Source: Dendrolimus kikuchii (lineage: Eukaryota > Arthropoda > Insecta > Lepidoptera > Lasiocampidae). From it: a DNA stretch of 64,000 nt. Position 1 is the first letter of the stretch, and every line of letters begins with the position of its first letter. The DNA lies in contig CM034411.1 in assembly GCA_019925095.2 (NCBI GenBank), forward strand, positions 7,045,501 to 7,109,500, read 5' to 3'. This document shows positions 27,301 through 42,300 of the stretch, piece after piece. A program made the translations under genes and the position numbers. The notes under the pieces were generated by a model. The model ran no database searches, was not told where the DNA came from, and saw only the letters and a list, made by a program, of their open reading frames with translations.

Positions 27301-30300
27301 AGAGAGGTCACTTTTCACACTATGATTTTAAATTTAACAAAAAATTGGGTGTATAACTGTGCGAATGTACTCATTTAAAAATGAGTGCCAAGTGGAACGC
27401 AAGTCGTTAACATTGTCTTTCTCGAGTTATATTTAAAAAAAATATTTCTTTCCTTTTCTTATTGCGAAGCTGGCAAACAGGTAGACGGCCCAGCTCGTGG
27501 AAAGCGGTAACCGTTGCCTACCTGTTTGTAACACCAAGGGAGAAACCAATGCGGCACCAACCTTTATGATGGAATATAGAGGATAAGATAGGTGGAATGT
27601 ATGGAAAATTCCAGCAAATCTGTGTTGAGCACCTTTGGTATTACAAATGTCGATAGGCGATGGTAACCGATTTCCATCAAGTGGGCCGTCTGCCTGTCTG
27701 CTGAACTCCTGCAATAAAAAATAGCATGAAATGACGCGTGTGGTTGATGAAATAATAAATACCCTTGATGCTCAGCGCGTTCTTTTCTTAGATCTCACTT
27801 AGATATCGCAATTCGGAAAACCGGATCCGGTGACCGGGTCCGGTGATTACGTATTTTGGCAAAATAATCGCGCGTTGTGTGAATAGGTACTTTAAACGCT
27901 GAAAGTTATTCAGGTTAGACCAATCTGGCCGGATCCGGCCGGACCCGGCCGGATTGACAGAAGTCACGTTGTATGCGACTGGATTGAAATTGAGGCTGCA
28001 TTGCAATCCCTAATCTCACTGTTACCCAGGCGTTCAAATGATGAGACGCATGTATCAGCATTGTCCAGAATTTGTGAGAGAAGTGACAACATTTTGAACG
28101 TACATAAAATAAAATAAATACAACTTCATACACTGGCTGTTCATGAATGGAATGATTTAACTAAATCTATATTTTCTGACACATACAATCTGGGAGTTAA
28201 GTCACGAGTGAATAGGTATCTTCTAGGTGAGCGTGCTCTATCATAGACCACGTCAGCACTCAACGTTGTTAAATGCAAACCTATACGAACGTAAATACAT
28301 TATTGAAGCATCAAAGTAATATAATCTTTGTTATTCAATAACAAAAGATTTTATTGGGTGTATATCATACTTTATTACAGTAAAAAGGTCGCGTCTTGTG
28401 TCGCTTAAGTACGTGTCCATGAATATAGGGCTAGGCAATAACGCTAAGATTGACGTATGTGAACCAAAGAATGATGATTGCTACAGTCATACGATTCTGT
28501 CACTATTGTTGCACATTCAGTGCTCTAAGACTGTGTGTTGAGGAAAAGTGCTTCGATATGAAGATTTTTGTAAGTTTCAACATGACTATAAATTGGTTTT
28601 CTTTCAAAGATCATTGTGGTACTTTATACACACGAGTTGTGCACTATTTCATTGTGTTTAATTCGGTCTCTGTAGTTGAATGGGTTTTGGCGTTCTAGCG
28701 TAACGGAATGCAGATCCTGGGTTCGTTTCACGGCATGGTAAATTTCGGTAACGAATTTTTCGTTTTTTACTGTGGTCTGGGTGTCTGAGATAACAACCAG
28801 GGTTAGTCCGTTGTATATTATCCATTACACAAACCTAATCTGTATAGAATGGGCATATATACAATGTATTGTCTGCCAATTAAAAAAAGTGTATTGCTCA
28901 GCTTAAAAAAAAATTGTGTGGGTTTAAAAATTTTGTGACGTCACATTTCATATATTATATCGTTATAATATATTTAAGTTTCAAAACACGAAATTTGAAG
29001 TATTAACGAAAAACTTCAAAACATTTCCAACCCTATCTGTATGAGCATAGTGTTTAAATGATTAAATATAATGTATTCTATCTCATTCTCTCGCAGGCTT
29101 AGTCCTATAGATTTATGTGTTTATCTCTTTTTAGTGTCGTTTTTTCGTTTCATCGAGTTTCAAATCACAACGATTCTAAAGAAGCTTCACTTAAAAAATA
29201 GCTTAATATTAAAGAACTAAACCCACAATTTAACTAATAATTTATTCTAAATTTAATCTTGTAAGAATTAACCACAAAAGATAAATCACAGGATGGTTAA
29301 TTTAAAAAAAATCTAGTTTAATATCTAACCTTAAATGTTCCATACCCCTTAACGTGTAAGTATAATTCAAAATGAAGTGTAAGTTCACTAAAACATCATT
29401 GATTTGATTGTAAAAAATGGATGTGTGTTGAAACAAAATGGTCAAAGGAAAAATAATGTATAAATAATGACATGAATATTTGTGTAACAGAATATGTATG
29501 CAGGGCCAGATTTACCTTAAGGGCCGCCCTGGGGCACCGTGAGAAATACTGCCCTCTTATCTATGCACTGTAACTATAGACTTCAAAATGTAAATATCTA
29601 ATGACTTTTTGCTGACACTCCAAATTTTGCCGCGCTCGAAAGTTCTCCGCCCTGTGCACTAGCCCCTAGTGTAAATCCATCACTGTATGTATGCCAGAAT
29701 AAACAAGTATAGAAGAAAAAGACATACAGTTCCGACCTCAAATGATTTTGAAAAGGTGAAAGAAGTAAGTTAGTAATATAAGCCCATAACCTGCATAAAT
29801 TCACGATGTTCGTTTCCATAAGCTTTCTACGTGCCAACTGCTTTTATTGCGCATATAAATTTTCTAGGTCAACGCGATTGCCTTTACGTAAAACAGGGAT
29901 ACTATTTGGTTTATTGCCTGTTTTATTTGCCTTTTCTAAAGATTAAAGGGTTAGAGGTTTGCTTACTGAATGCCATTCACTGCTAAATAACATCATGTGA
30001 AAGGGATACTGTGAATGATAAAGGCCTAATTTTAATATAGGAGTAAATATCTATAATATTATAAAAAATGCTTTGCCTGTACATTGAAGCTGTTTAAAAG
30101 AAAAACAACTGGACTACACTGTATAAACGATGGAGAACACGATATGATTTTTTTTAGATTTCTTGTCTGTTTTTCTGATTGTCTGTTTGTTCGGGATTCA
30201 GGTAAAAACTACTGGGCCTATTTCGATCCGCTTTTCGCTGATCGACAGCAAATTCTTAGACAAAAATCTGCGCTATTTCATATTCTGGGAATTTTTCTGG

Positions 30301-33300
30301 GAATGATTTAAAATGGTTAGATTAAAAAAATATCGAATTCCAATGCGATTTTTTTCACTTGTCGATAGCAAATTTTATGTAATAAAGGTATCGAGCGGTT
30401 TGTTGTTGTTCGCTTGTATAAAAATTAGCATATTCAGTCACAGTTTTCACTAAAACGATAGTTTACATGCTTTTTTTAATGCTGCGGGACTTGGTGTCCT
30501 AGGAATCCCGCGGGAATTTCAAGTCAAGTGTGGACGAAGACACGGAGGAAGGAATAATGTAATCATAACAGCCCATAAACATCACACTACTGGGTTCGGG
30601 TTTCCCATTTACCTATAGGGATTCCAGCTACACTTGACCAAGACGGACTGGCGGGTCTAATACATCGGCTATCTCGATGTGCAGTTTTCATCACAAAGTT
30701 TTCTTTTAGCTTCACCAGCTGGTGTGCATAGATATTTAACCGACGATGGAAGTAAAATAATCACTGTTTAGGCAACTTTTAGCGTTCACCACAACATAAT
30801 CGATGTTTATCCATGTCAAAGTGTTGGTTAACATAAACGTGCATCTAAGGGCCGTTCAAATCTCGGTAAACTTTAATTTGACCCTTACAGAACAATAATA
30901 CTGCTAGGTATTGTAATAGAAGAGAAGTTTGATATAACAAAACTGCACAACCAAACGTCACCATTCAAGGTCCCGCGTTACAATAGCCTATAGTTCTGAA
31001 TATGATGAAGATACTCTTCAGGTAGATATTTAAAGCAAAACCTGATAAATTTATTTATTTATTTTATTTGGGGCTAACAGCAGTAATCTTAACAACTAGG
31101 GTACATATACGAGTATATAAACAAGAAGAAGCCATTGATAATCCTATACAGATAACAAAAAAAAATAAAAATGAATGTTTAAAATAAGGTTAAAAGGAGA
31201 ATTCTAAACTAAAAATATCTATATTTCGCAGGCAGGAAACTAATTGTTATCAGTATAGTTTGATTAATTTTGCATTTATAGATGATAGACTATCCGCAAA
31301 TAAGTCAATAACCACATGATCCAACTTACTTAATTTATTGAATTCGTTGACTTTTCTGATAAAGAATGTATGGCGACGTGAAACTGTGCGTGTAAACGAT
31401 CGAGGAGAACACTCAAATGTAGTTTCTTGATGAGATTCGCACAGTCAATTTTGGACAGAGCAATTTTTCCCAAGAGATGTATATCAGCAATATTTCTTCG
31501 AACTTTAAGCGGCAGGAGATGTTCTCGTGAATTTCTTTTGAATAAGTTCCAGTCTATTGGAATGAATTTCAAATATCATTTAATTTTCCAATTTAGCTTG
31601 CATATTCGAGATGACTGGGGACAAAGGCAAATATAGAATTTTGCACGTTTTCATTTAATTAAAGAAACAATATTGACTTACTATCCTAACTAAATGCTTC
31701 TATATTGTAAAATTTTCTTAGGTTTTCGCAAATTGTATACATAATAAAATTTTAACAATACTCATTGACACTTGACATCTTTATCTTCCGTGATCACGAC
31801 CACTGAAAAGTGGCCGAAACGTCAGAATAATCATCAGATAAATTACCGCGTATAAAACCGTTAAAACGTAGTTTTAACTTCTATATTGCATTAACTCACT
31901 GAGTTTTTAATCGACTTCAAAAAGGAAGACATTCTCAATTCGCCTGTATGTTTTTGTTATGCGATTTCTCCATCAATTGTGGACCGATTTTCAATATTTT
32001 TTATTTGAAGAATTATTCTCGTGAGGTGGTGCCAGTGTCATTAAGTCAGAATCTGATTAGATCTCAGGGAAATCGAGAGCAACCCTCGAATATTATAAGC
32101 ACGGACAACGTATTGTTACAACCTAGACGCCGACAAAGACCGGTTCCACGTAAAAATTTGTAGAAGCACATTTATTACCCTTCGGCATTTGAACTAATAA
32201 CATTGAAACTATTGTAATTCTTTTATGATCGTCTTCTTTTGTTTACTTATTTATTGGACTACGTTTCTAGAGAACAGCCTATTGTTCTATTGTTTACGGC
32301 CACTTGCGGCTGTAATCATTAGCCAGGTGTTACGGATATAAATTAAAAGCCGATTCTAGGAAATTCGGTCCACGTTGCCGAGCGGGCACACTGCCTTTAT
32401 GCATTATAAAACGATGGCCATATTGAGGGAGGGGAGCAGTCGAGCGAGAACCACGATCAAGGAGAGACGTGTGTACATTCGGGAATCTTTACGACGATTA
32501 GTGACGGACTTTGCGTGTTTTATTGACCTTTTGCATTACGTTTGGATTTGAAGTGTTCGGTTATATTTTTACCTGTGTTATACGCGTTTGTATAGTTCTA
32601 ATAAACTCTATAATAATTGTAACGGCATTTGAATTCGAGTCTCGCAACTCGTAACAGTATTTTATATTTTTGTTTTTAAAGCTATTCATCTATTGCGTAA
32701 CTAGAAAGTAGAATATAAAAAAATAACAAAAATAAAACCGACTTCAAAAGTAACTAAAAATCAAAAAATAAATATTTTGTACAACATCCTGAAGTCAGTG
32801 CCAAGGAAAACATAAAATAACAAGAAGAAATTTAAGAAATGTGTATAGTAATTTTTATCTTTTACTTTGTACCAACTCCAAGATCATGTAGAAAATATTT
32901 ATTTTTGCTTTTAAGTTACTTTTGAAGTCGGTTTTGTTATTTATTATAGTGAAGACAAATTTCCCGTAACGTTTTACACTATCACACGATTATTAAACTG
33001 TCCGTTTCATTTCTTCCAATTCTTTCGCAGTGTTTACCAATTGTCTAGAACACGCGCATATATCACAAAGAAATTAAACCGCCAAAAGCAATTTCAGCAA
33101 ATAAAACAGATAGGAAATTGAAAATTCCATCGAGCATTGTTGTCGATAATGTCACTCGGCTACATTCCCCGCGTCGCAATAACCCCTCGCCCAATAAACA
33201 CACTGTCGAGTACATACATACAAAGCAACTTGTTCGTATAGTACATACATTGCAATTTATTTTGTTGATCTTCGAATAACAAATGCGTTTTGAAGGCCTA

Positions 33301-36300
33301 ATCAAAATTTTGGTGTAACCTATTACATTCCCAACTGTAACAATCTAAAATATATGACACCTGCACACGTTTCTACTTTCTACACCAAATCCTTCTCTGT
33401 GCAGGTTGTCCGGCTGTGGAACTCATTGCCCGAAAATGTAAGACAGGCAGCCAGTTCCCATTTTCAAAAAACTGGTATGAGAATAGTATCTCACACTATA
33501 ATAAATATTTAATACTTACCTAATTACATGTACGTTTATTTATTGGTCTGTATTATGTATATTAGCATGTATAATGTTAATAAATTATGTATTTTTACTT
33601 TGTTTGTCTCTAAGACCATGGGCCATAAAAATGACTCGGAATTTTGGAGGGCTTGCGTGGGGCCATGGGAATGTCAATACGTAGAGGCCCTTTAACAAAT
33701 TTAATCTCAATCTGGCGTGACACTGACCGGCGATTGTCCTTGTCTAAACCATATAAAAATGCAATCAAGGACACAAGCGCCGGTGAGTGTAGGACTATTG
33801 TAGGAAATGAGAACAAAAGGTACCTGTCTATTAGGATGAACTGTTAGTGGGACTACGTCGTCTGCCCGTCGCATTGATCGGGGAACATGAATAATATGGG
33901 CTAAGGGGTGTCGAGAGGTGGTCTGCAGGTTCACCGAAGCTACTTTCGACGTTATGCCATTTATCACTTCGACCTTTGGAGATTGCGTCTCATCTAGCCC
34001 TCTCCACTCCGTGCCGGCTGGGTAAGGCAAGCAAGGAGGCGGGGGCCTCGTCTTTGCCCCCAAGAATCGGGTGCGAGATGGGGCTACTCGCCTAAGGCTT
34101 CACTACAAAGCCCCCCAGCGGTATTATTACTCTTATTAATTATTAATGTTGTATAGTTATTGCTGTTGCTATACGCACATATTACTAGTGTTTTTACCCA
34201 AACATTGTTTGCTCTACTTATACTTCTTCAATTGTATATTAATGTTATGCAATTAAGTGTATTGTATATTATTATATATGTATTGTATAGTGTATTTTAT
34301 CCGTGCAGGAACGGAGAAAGAATACAATTTCCTGCGGCCCGGCGGCCTGTCGTAAGAGGCGACTAAACAACCCACAGCCAGGTGGTAGAGTATTTGCTCG
34401 ACTGGATGGCGACCACCCCTGGTCTAGAGTATTCCGCCATAACAATCTTGTGTTGTGTTCCGGCATTAGTGACCAGGTTCCAGTCTCCTTTAAGAGAGCA
34501 GCAGCGCATTTGTAGCACCTTTGGTGTTGCAAATGTCCATAGGCGATGGTAACCGCTTTCCACTAAGTGGGCCGTCTGCCTGTCTGCTGAACTCCTGCAA
34601 TAAAAATAAAAAAAATTGTGTTCTATATCTTTTATATAGATATTATATAATTCTTCTGTTCGTGTGTGTCACTGAACTCCTCCTAAACAGTTAGATCGAT
34701 AGAAATGATTTTTTTTGTGTGTGTTCAAGTGGATTCGAGAATGGTTTCGGTTTACAAATGAATCCAGTAGGTGGCGCTGCAATCGAAACCTAGGTTTTTA
34801 TTTTGCAGAGCAGAATAATGTATGCCGGATTCGCTACTTTTTAAATATAAATTCTATCCGAGCCAAAATGCTGTAATGTAAGATTGAAATCTACATACAT
34901 ATAAATGAAAGCACTTGTTTGTTTCATATGAAGGGCCTGATTAAATTATTAACGGTTGGCCAACAGAGTGATCGCTGATGGAGTTTAAGTGCTTCCAGAT
35001 GGGTCTATTAGAGATACTAGGAATTGCGGTTTGGCCGAATGCCGAATATTCGGCATAAGGTGTGTGCATTTCGCGCGTAACAGGATTTTTAAATTTGTCC
35101 TATCAATATGAAAACTGGCTGAAACGTAAGATTAAAATGAAAAATTAATTAAAATCGCTTTTAACTCTGTTAAAACGTACTTTAACTATCAGTAATTTGT
35201 TATTGAAATATAATAGGCATGTGCGCCGCGTTGAAAAAGGGCGACGGAGGCCCACTGGAGACTTTCAGTCTGTGGCGACGTGGCGCCTGCGTCGTGATAA
35301 TTTCAAGCTTTTTTTAAGTTACTGTATTAAAATCTATTGCTTTGCTTCAAAAAATAGTCATAAACAAACTCGGGCATCCATAAGTGCGAGCTGCCAACCG
35401 GGAATAAATGGGCAAAATTCAAAGATGCAAACACTATCGCTGTTCTTTTCAGATTATCATCCATCTGTTCTATATCATGCTAACGGTTTTAAGGAGCTCA
35501 GTCATTTATAAATACTTAAACTTGAATATAAAAATAGTACAAAATTGTTTACAACTCAACCTCACGGCGCCGGTGCAGCGTATGTCTAAAATATATAATT
35601 TTGAATAACATGGGCGTTTTATTCACAATTTGGTATTCGTTTTTCGGCCGAATACAAAATATTCGTAGCATCTCTAGGTTATATAGTGGGGGTTATAATG
35701 TAATTAATTAGGCTTCGTACATTATCTGTGGCTTTGTCGGTTATTTTGCGTGTTTGGGAGCTTTTACTGGAGTATTGAAGGGTAATGTAGTTCAGTTTTT
35801 TTTATAAATAAATATAGGTGGTCCATGTATAGAAGGAATTCCGTAGAAGTGACGAATGCTTATTGTGTGTTCCTAGCTATGAAGACCTAAATTTTTTGCT
35901 TTAGAAAATATTTTATTAGTACATTGAAACTTTTCAAGTTTTTCTACTTCATATTTCAAAAGTTTTAGAGGTGTTTTTGCTTTGACGAGTTTGATAGAAT
36001 ATTAATAGCGCAAAAAGGCGCGAAAAAAATAATACTATTATCATAAAGAAACGAATGGGTAAACATAACAACTTTATAAGGTAATTAAAACTACGTTTTA
36101 ATGGTTTTAAGCGCGGAATATTATTTATTTGATTTTTAGAAGGTTTCCATTTTGATTATATTATTATATTTGATTATGACTATAGAATTAATCGAAAATT
36201 CCTCATACTACTCAAAAAATATTAGACTTAAAAACGGCGTGTTAATTTAACATGCTTTATAAACAAATTTGATGCCAGTTTTAGAAACGTTTTACCCATT

Positions 36301-39300
36301 AATCTGAGATATACAACATCTAACAGTTTGCTATACATCGACCTACGCTATTCTTTAAATGTTTACCTTCATTTCAATGGGAGTTCTTGGCGAGAAGTTG
36401 ACGAGTGATATTTCGCTGTGCATTTTTGTTTTCTAGAAATCTGATTAGACATTGAGGAGTTCCGTAGTTGCGTGTTACTAAAGGCCACAGTTTGTATGTA
36501 CCCTTTAAGGTTCCTACGGGCGTTAAGGCCCATTATCTCACTCAGAATATGATAGGCACGCTGAGCACTTCATTTTGTGGATGTTCAATGAGACTGAGCC
36601 ATCATGCATCACGCTCGGCTATGTAACGCTCGTTCGGGTAAAGTCGGCTCGAGTCGACTAACGGAGCGTGAGATATAGTCAACGCGTCACTGCTATATTC
36701 GTCTTGATGAAGTTTTTACTTTTCGTGTGTTCTTAAGCACATATTATTTTTTTGATGTATATAATATCCCATTGTGGAGTAATCGCCGCGGGGGAAACGC
36801 GACGTGGGTATGTTGGATCAGCCACGTCAAGGTATCACTAGTGCCCTCGAAGATATTCTATTTCGACTCGAGTCGGGGATACCCATTAAACTCCTCGATG
36901 TTCCTTCCTTCGCCTTAGGCCAAGGTTGAGGGACAAGCGGAAGCTCGACCAATTCCGCATGCCCTGGTAGGCGGGGTCCCAAGGGCCACATCCACTGCCG
37001 AAGGGGAAGCAAAGGCATCGCTCCTCTCTGTCCAACGTGGGGCGGCTTATTGACTCACCTTACAGGAGTATAAATGAACACGCGCAGAGCACGAAGCGCC
37101 CTCCTTTCGACGGCGTTATTGGCGAGTGGGAACGCTTCCCCAGGGGAACGTTACGGTGGCCGAAGGTCGAAATCCACCCTCCAGTGGCTCGCCGGCGTGT
37201 CTTCCTTTGATGGAAGCGGAGTAAACTCATATACTCGTGCTAATTTACTTGAGCACAACATTTGGTTGAAGTTTTTTATAATTATATTAACTAGTTTGAT
37301 TAAAGAAATAAAAACGGTATTTTCTCGTATTCTCGAGGTCTCCTCGCATAAACTTCGAATGTGAAGGGCCCTTTATACTTTTATCATCTTTTATTTCCAT
37401 GTTTCTTGCAGGATTTAAATGAATTTAAATGTCCTTGTTCCAGGGCGTGTCGTTCATAGGATGGCACCAAAGGACAAAGTTGGAGCGAGTGCTCCTGATT
37501 TCCAGTGCTGTACTTTTGGTTGCTGTATTCTTGACGACTACGATTCTTCTAACGATACGTGGACCTTCCTACATCCCAGTGCCACCTTGCTACAAGCCGG
37601 AACCGCAAGGTAATTGCTATGTTTCTAAAAGAAATTATACATATTACCGCAATATTGGCATATATAGGGTTGCCATCCGTCCGGGATTCCCCGGATTTCT
37701 CCTAGTTTAGAAGGCGTCTGGGGAGAGTCCGGGCGAGGTTTCACTTGTAGTCCGGGTTTAAATTAAAAACTTCAAGTCGTGGGCCACCGTCAGACGACGC
37801 AACGGCAGCTCGACACGCGCGCCGCGACGCGATCTATTCAACGAACCGACTCGGTAGATTTATCGTAAAGCCCGTTACATATGTAACGATAAATCATAGC
37901 CATTTCAGACTGTGCAGTTAAATCGAACCCCCCTAGTGTCTCCACATGCCACGTCCTTTGCCTTTTTGTCATCTTCGCAAAAAAAGAAACATTTCTTAAC
38001 ATAAACATATGTTTTATCTTTAAAAATGGGATTTTCAGAGGATACCTTGAATTTTAGACGACTGAAATGGCGTGACAGACGAGCGTGCATGACAAGAGTT
38101 ATGAATGTCAAAGAAGCAAGTGAGGTGTGTAAAAATAAGCCTAAATGGCGCTCTGTTGTTCGTGCCTACCCCGAAAGGGAACTGGCGTGAAGTTATGTAT
38201 GTATGAAATGGCGTGATAAACCCTATACTCGTAGTTCGGCTTTTCTGTAAAGCCACATTTGGCTGTTATCAAACTGATTTAAGTAGTGAGATGAACTATC
38301 GATGACGGTACAATTAAGCATTGGAATCGATATAGGAAGTTACATATTAGGGCACATCTACAATTACGTCACACGATTTTTTCACCCCTATCCTTGTCAC
38401 ATCTGGTCATATTCGTGAGATTCCTGCCATCATCAAGGAATTATTAAATTAAAATTGCAGTTCCGTAATTGTCTTAAATATATTAGATTTTGAAATGTGA
38501 CGTCACGAAATTTACAACCACTCCTACCACTTGTCACACAATGTCACACTCAGTTGACCTCCCCTCCCTCCCCCTTAAATTTATTATTTTCAAAAATAAA
38601 TTTTACTTTTCATTCCTTTTTTTAAACTGTTTATACATAATTAAGATTCATGTTTCAACATTTCGATTACCCACACGTCAATCCCCGGATCACGTAGTTA
38701 ATATTTAAGAAAAAATGTGTCGACAAACAAAATTCTCATATGTTACGTTTCTGAAGAAGTAAGCTAAACGTTAAACGTTTTCCATTATACCCTAAAGCTA
38801 GACAAACGATCTCAGTCAATAACATAGCTTCAAGGACGGTTGCATACGAGAATATATGTTAGCTACACGTCGCTTGAATTTTAATACAGTCTGTGTCTCT
38901 CGATACCTACAATGTAGGTTTTTTAAACCTAACAGCAGACAGGCAGACGGCCCCCTAGATGGAAAGCGGTTACTGTCGTCTGTGGACATTTGCAACACCA
39001 GAGATATCACCAAAGCGCTGCCAGCCACGAAAAAATTATGACAACCTTTTTAAAAAACCGTATGAGCTTATTCCAAATCTCCACCGTACGAACGAGAAAT
39101 GTTCTAGTGAACCGTTGCCTACAAGAGCGAAACGGCTCAAGGAAGTGGGGATAAACGCCCAGTCGATGGCGAGCGGTGTGGCGGTAGAAAGAAGACAAAG
39201 GAACCTTTTGGTGGTATCGTTAAGTCTTGTTAGTGTCTTTCCCCTGTCAACTCACGTAGAACAATGATCTAGGTGCCTAAAGCAACTGCTCTTGGAGAAT

Positions 39301-42300
39301 CGTTTAGTGAAATTCACATATGGCTATATTACTCTATGTACATATAATGGTAGCACCAAGAAATAGCATAAAGATCCACTTTTTGTATTCTCATACTCAA
39401 AGTACGAATTTGCGAAAAAACTTCATTACTGAAGGGAACCCATCGCGTAACTTCGTTAGCTTGTTTTCTATATCTTAAAAATAAAAAAACATTGGGTTGT
39501 ATATAATTTGATTTACGGTCTTTCTTACAAGAGGCACTCTTGATATATGTATTATACTAGATAGTGACCATGAACTGAATATGCCCTCAGACCCAGTTCC
39601 GGTAAAGACGCCCTTGGAGCCTTGCTAAACATAGTGAAGTTGACACAACATATTTCTTCTATTGTATTACGTATAATGTTGCCAGGTAATAATTACTTAT
39701 ATTCGGGCAAGTATGGAGAAATAACTAATTTTAAAGAAGTAAGTAATAATATCTAAAGAAGTGTCTGAAAATAGCAAATAGTGATATCTCGTCGTGTAGG
39801 ATGACTTTTTCTCATGTTATGTTTTATATGAATTCTGCATGACCTGCGATCATAGACGGTATTTGTTAATGTTATTTCAAAATATAATGTATGTATGTAT
39901 GTAACAACACTCCTGCCGAAGGTTCGGTGCCGACATTTGGCGACTGAATGATCGGTCTTACTATTCGGTTGGCATGACACACTAAACAACCAACAACGGT
40001 TGGCTGAACAGTTGGAATTACGCGGCGTGTAGTTCAACACTTTACGCGATGGAAAATAGTACGGTACGAAACTTTTCCCCAAACATTTTATTGTATTTTG
40101 TTTTTTTTATTGCAGGAGATCAGCAGACAGGCAGACGGCCCACTTGATGGAAAGCGGTTACCATCGCCTATGGACATTTGCAACACCAAAGGTGCTACAA
40201 ATGCGCTGTTGCTCTCTTAAGGGAGTCTGGAACCTGGTCACTAATGCCGGAACACAATTCAAGGTTGTTATGGCGACATACTCTAGACTAGGGGTGGTAG
40301 CCATCCAGTCGGGCAAATGCCCTACCACCTGGCTAAATGTATTATGTAAACCTATCTATTCCTTCAAACTATTAATTTTATCAGTGTTGGCTATACGAAG
40401 AGTCGAAATTATGTACTTTTAGATCCGTAAAAATATTGGAGCATATACGTAAAATGGTTCAACTACTAATCGAACTTTCGGTCGCGTAACGCGTCACATG
40501 GTGTGTTGACTGCTATTAAAAATATATTTATTGCGTTATCATATAAACTGTCACTAGACGAAAGGTTCGGCATTACATAGTAATTTTGGCAGATGTGTCA
40601 CAGGTTACTTAAAAGAACATTCAGCGCCGTGCTTTCAGCAGATGTGTCTGTCTTATACTTTAAAGACCATAGAGGCACATAGAATACATTTATCCCGAAT
40701 AAAATATTTCCGGGAAATAAAGTGAAACTATACAATAATTATTTCAAACGACATGGCATAGGGCAGTGTATCTGGCAATACATAACTGAACAGAGCCAGC
40801 AAACATTAGCATAGCATTGTTCTACGTCGGATTGCATATATACTTTGTGAGGGTATAATTACAGGAAACATGTGTTTTAGCGTCATGAGATTTGTTATAG
40901 TTAGTGTCGTCACGATTGCAGGCAAAGAAACTAAATCTACACAGCCTTTAATATTTACGAAACTTTCTATTGTTGTTTAGTTGCTAATCATTATCATCAT
41001 CATCCTAACGCTAAATGGCGATTGCTTTCTAAAGGTGCTCTTACGCGGGCTATTTTTTGAGCAATGAAATGCATCAATTGCAATAAAATAGGGCAATTGT
41101 TTCAGGACTATTGCTTCTAATTGTTCCACATTTCTCAACGTCGCCATATGAGTTGCCGAATATCCAATCAGTTTTGAATTTTTTAGGCATTTTTCTTTTT
41201 ACCTCTTTTGTACATATAACTACGTCTCGTTTTTGTACAAGGAACAGGCCGGCGGTGCGTGATTTATTTAAATTGCTCTATATTGCGTGGTATTCTGTAA
41301 CCGTATCTCAGCAACAGCTTGCTACATATTTCCATCGCCCTAAATTGCTTGATGTAATCTTGACGTCATAGTTGTCAAGAATTGACTGGGATTGAGCAAT
41401 TTTTAGTTGTTCGTGTAAGAACACCTTAAGTGTCTTCGGCGCCCGGTGCCTGCTTATCGACTTTTCCTCTGCACTTTGCGCAATCTTGGATATTCCTTAC
41501 TGTGAGTCCATTGGCGCATATACATGTCTTGCACTACGTTAAATCAGCATTTCTTGGATCTACCCCTTCTACCGAGACTTGGTGAAGATGGCATAGCTAG
41601 TTTTTTGTTCGCCACTTAATTATTATAGTCTGGTTTCTGTAAAATGTAAACGACTTTTAGCCGGTTTCTATATTATCTTATCTACTATTTATTCACGTGC
41701 CTTACCATCGGTAGAAATTTGACACTAAGGAACATCTATAAATTACGTTTCACACGTTAACGGGGGGACGGGCTCAACGTAACAACAAGAAGCGGGAGGA
41801 GTCCTAAATTTCGTGACGTCATATCTCAGAATCTAATAATTTTAAAATAAGTAACGAAAAACTTCAAAGTATTTCCAACTCTATCTGTGTTTAATTGTCT
41901 ATCTGAACATGTGTTTAAATTATTAAAAAATAATTTAAATGAAACTAAAACTTATTACAGAACTACTGTTTTAATTGAATGATTTCTTGATGTATAATTT
42001 CAAAATATGTGATGTCACACTAGGGAGGGAGGAGTCTGGCGTATGTGACCAGCTGTGACGATGACGGGGTACGGCCAATAAATCATGAAATTCGTGTGAT
42101 GTAATTTGTGGATGGCCCATTACCTGTATGTGACCAGTAGTAAGGCAAATGAACGTTTAATATGATGTAGGTACCAGACATTTTTATAATAAGCATTAGT
42201 CGGTCGTGTACAGCGTTACGCCGTACGCAGCCTACGGCGTTTGTGCCAGACCACTGCCTCAGAGTGCGTTCTGTTATTTAGCTGTGAAACCCTAATAGAG

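Larger units (their letters stand above)
37620..40100. other. Intron 2, 5' part: repeats only
   Basis: Begins 50 bp after exon 2 with a hAT-like scrap (agggttgccatccgtccggg). A 16-bp palindrome CGTTACATATGTAACG lies near 37873. The rest is AT-rich with the fragments listed separately. No exon found. Confidence 0.4.

Noticed and set aside
34303..34515. 70-codon frame conserved in three retroposon copies
   Set aside because: Similarity follows from recent common descent of the repeat; the frame is broken in other copies.
35197..35608. Overlapping open frames of 104 and 66 codons
   Set aside because: No family features, low-complexity flanks, no conserved motif.
37412..37443. Earlier acceptor for M13 exon 2 at 37411
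   Set aside because: It would put the exon in the wrong phase and the membrane-helix frame meets taa at 37426.
37873..37888. 16-bp palindrome CGTTACATATGTAACG
   Set aside because: Short, AT-centred and without a matching element; plausible by chance in 64 kb of AT-rich DNA.
41111..41371. 86-codon open frame
   Set aside because: Lies inside the Harbinger-type MITE; composition is not protein-like.
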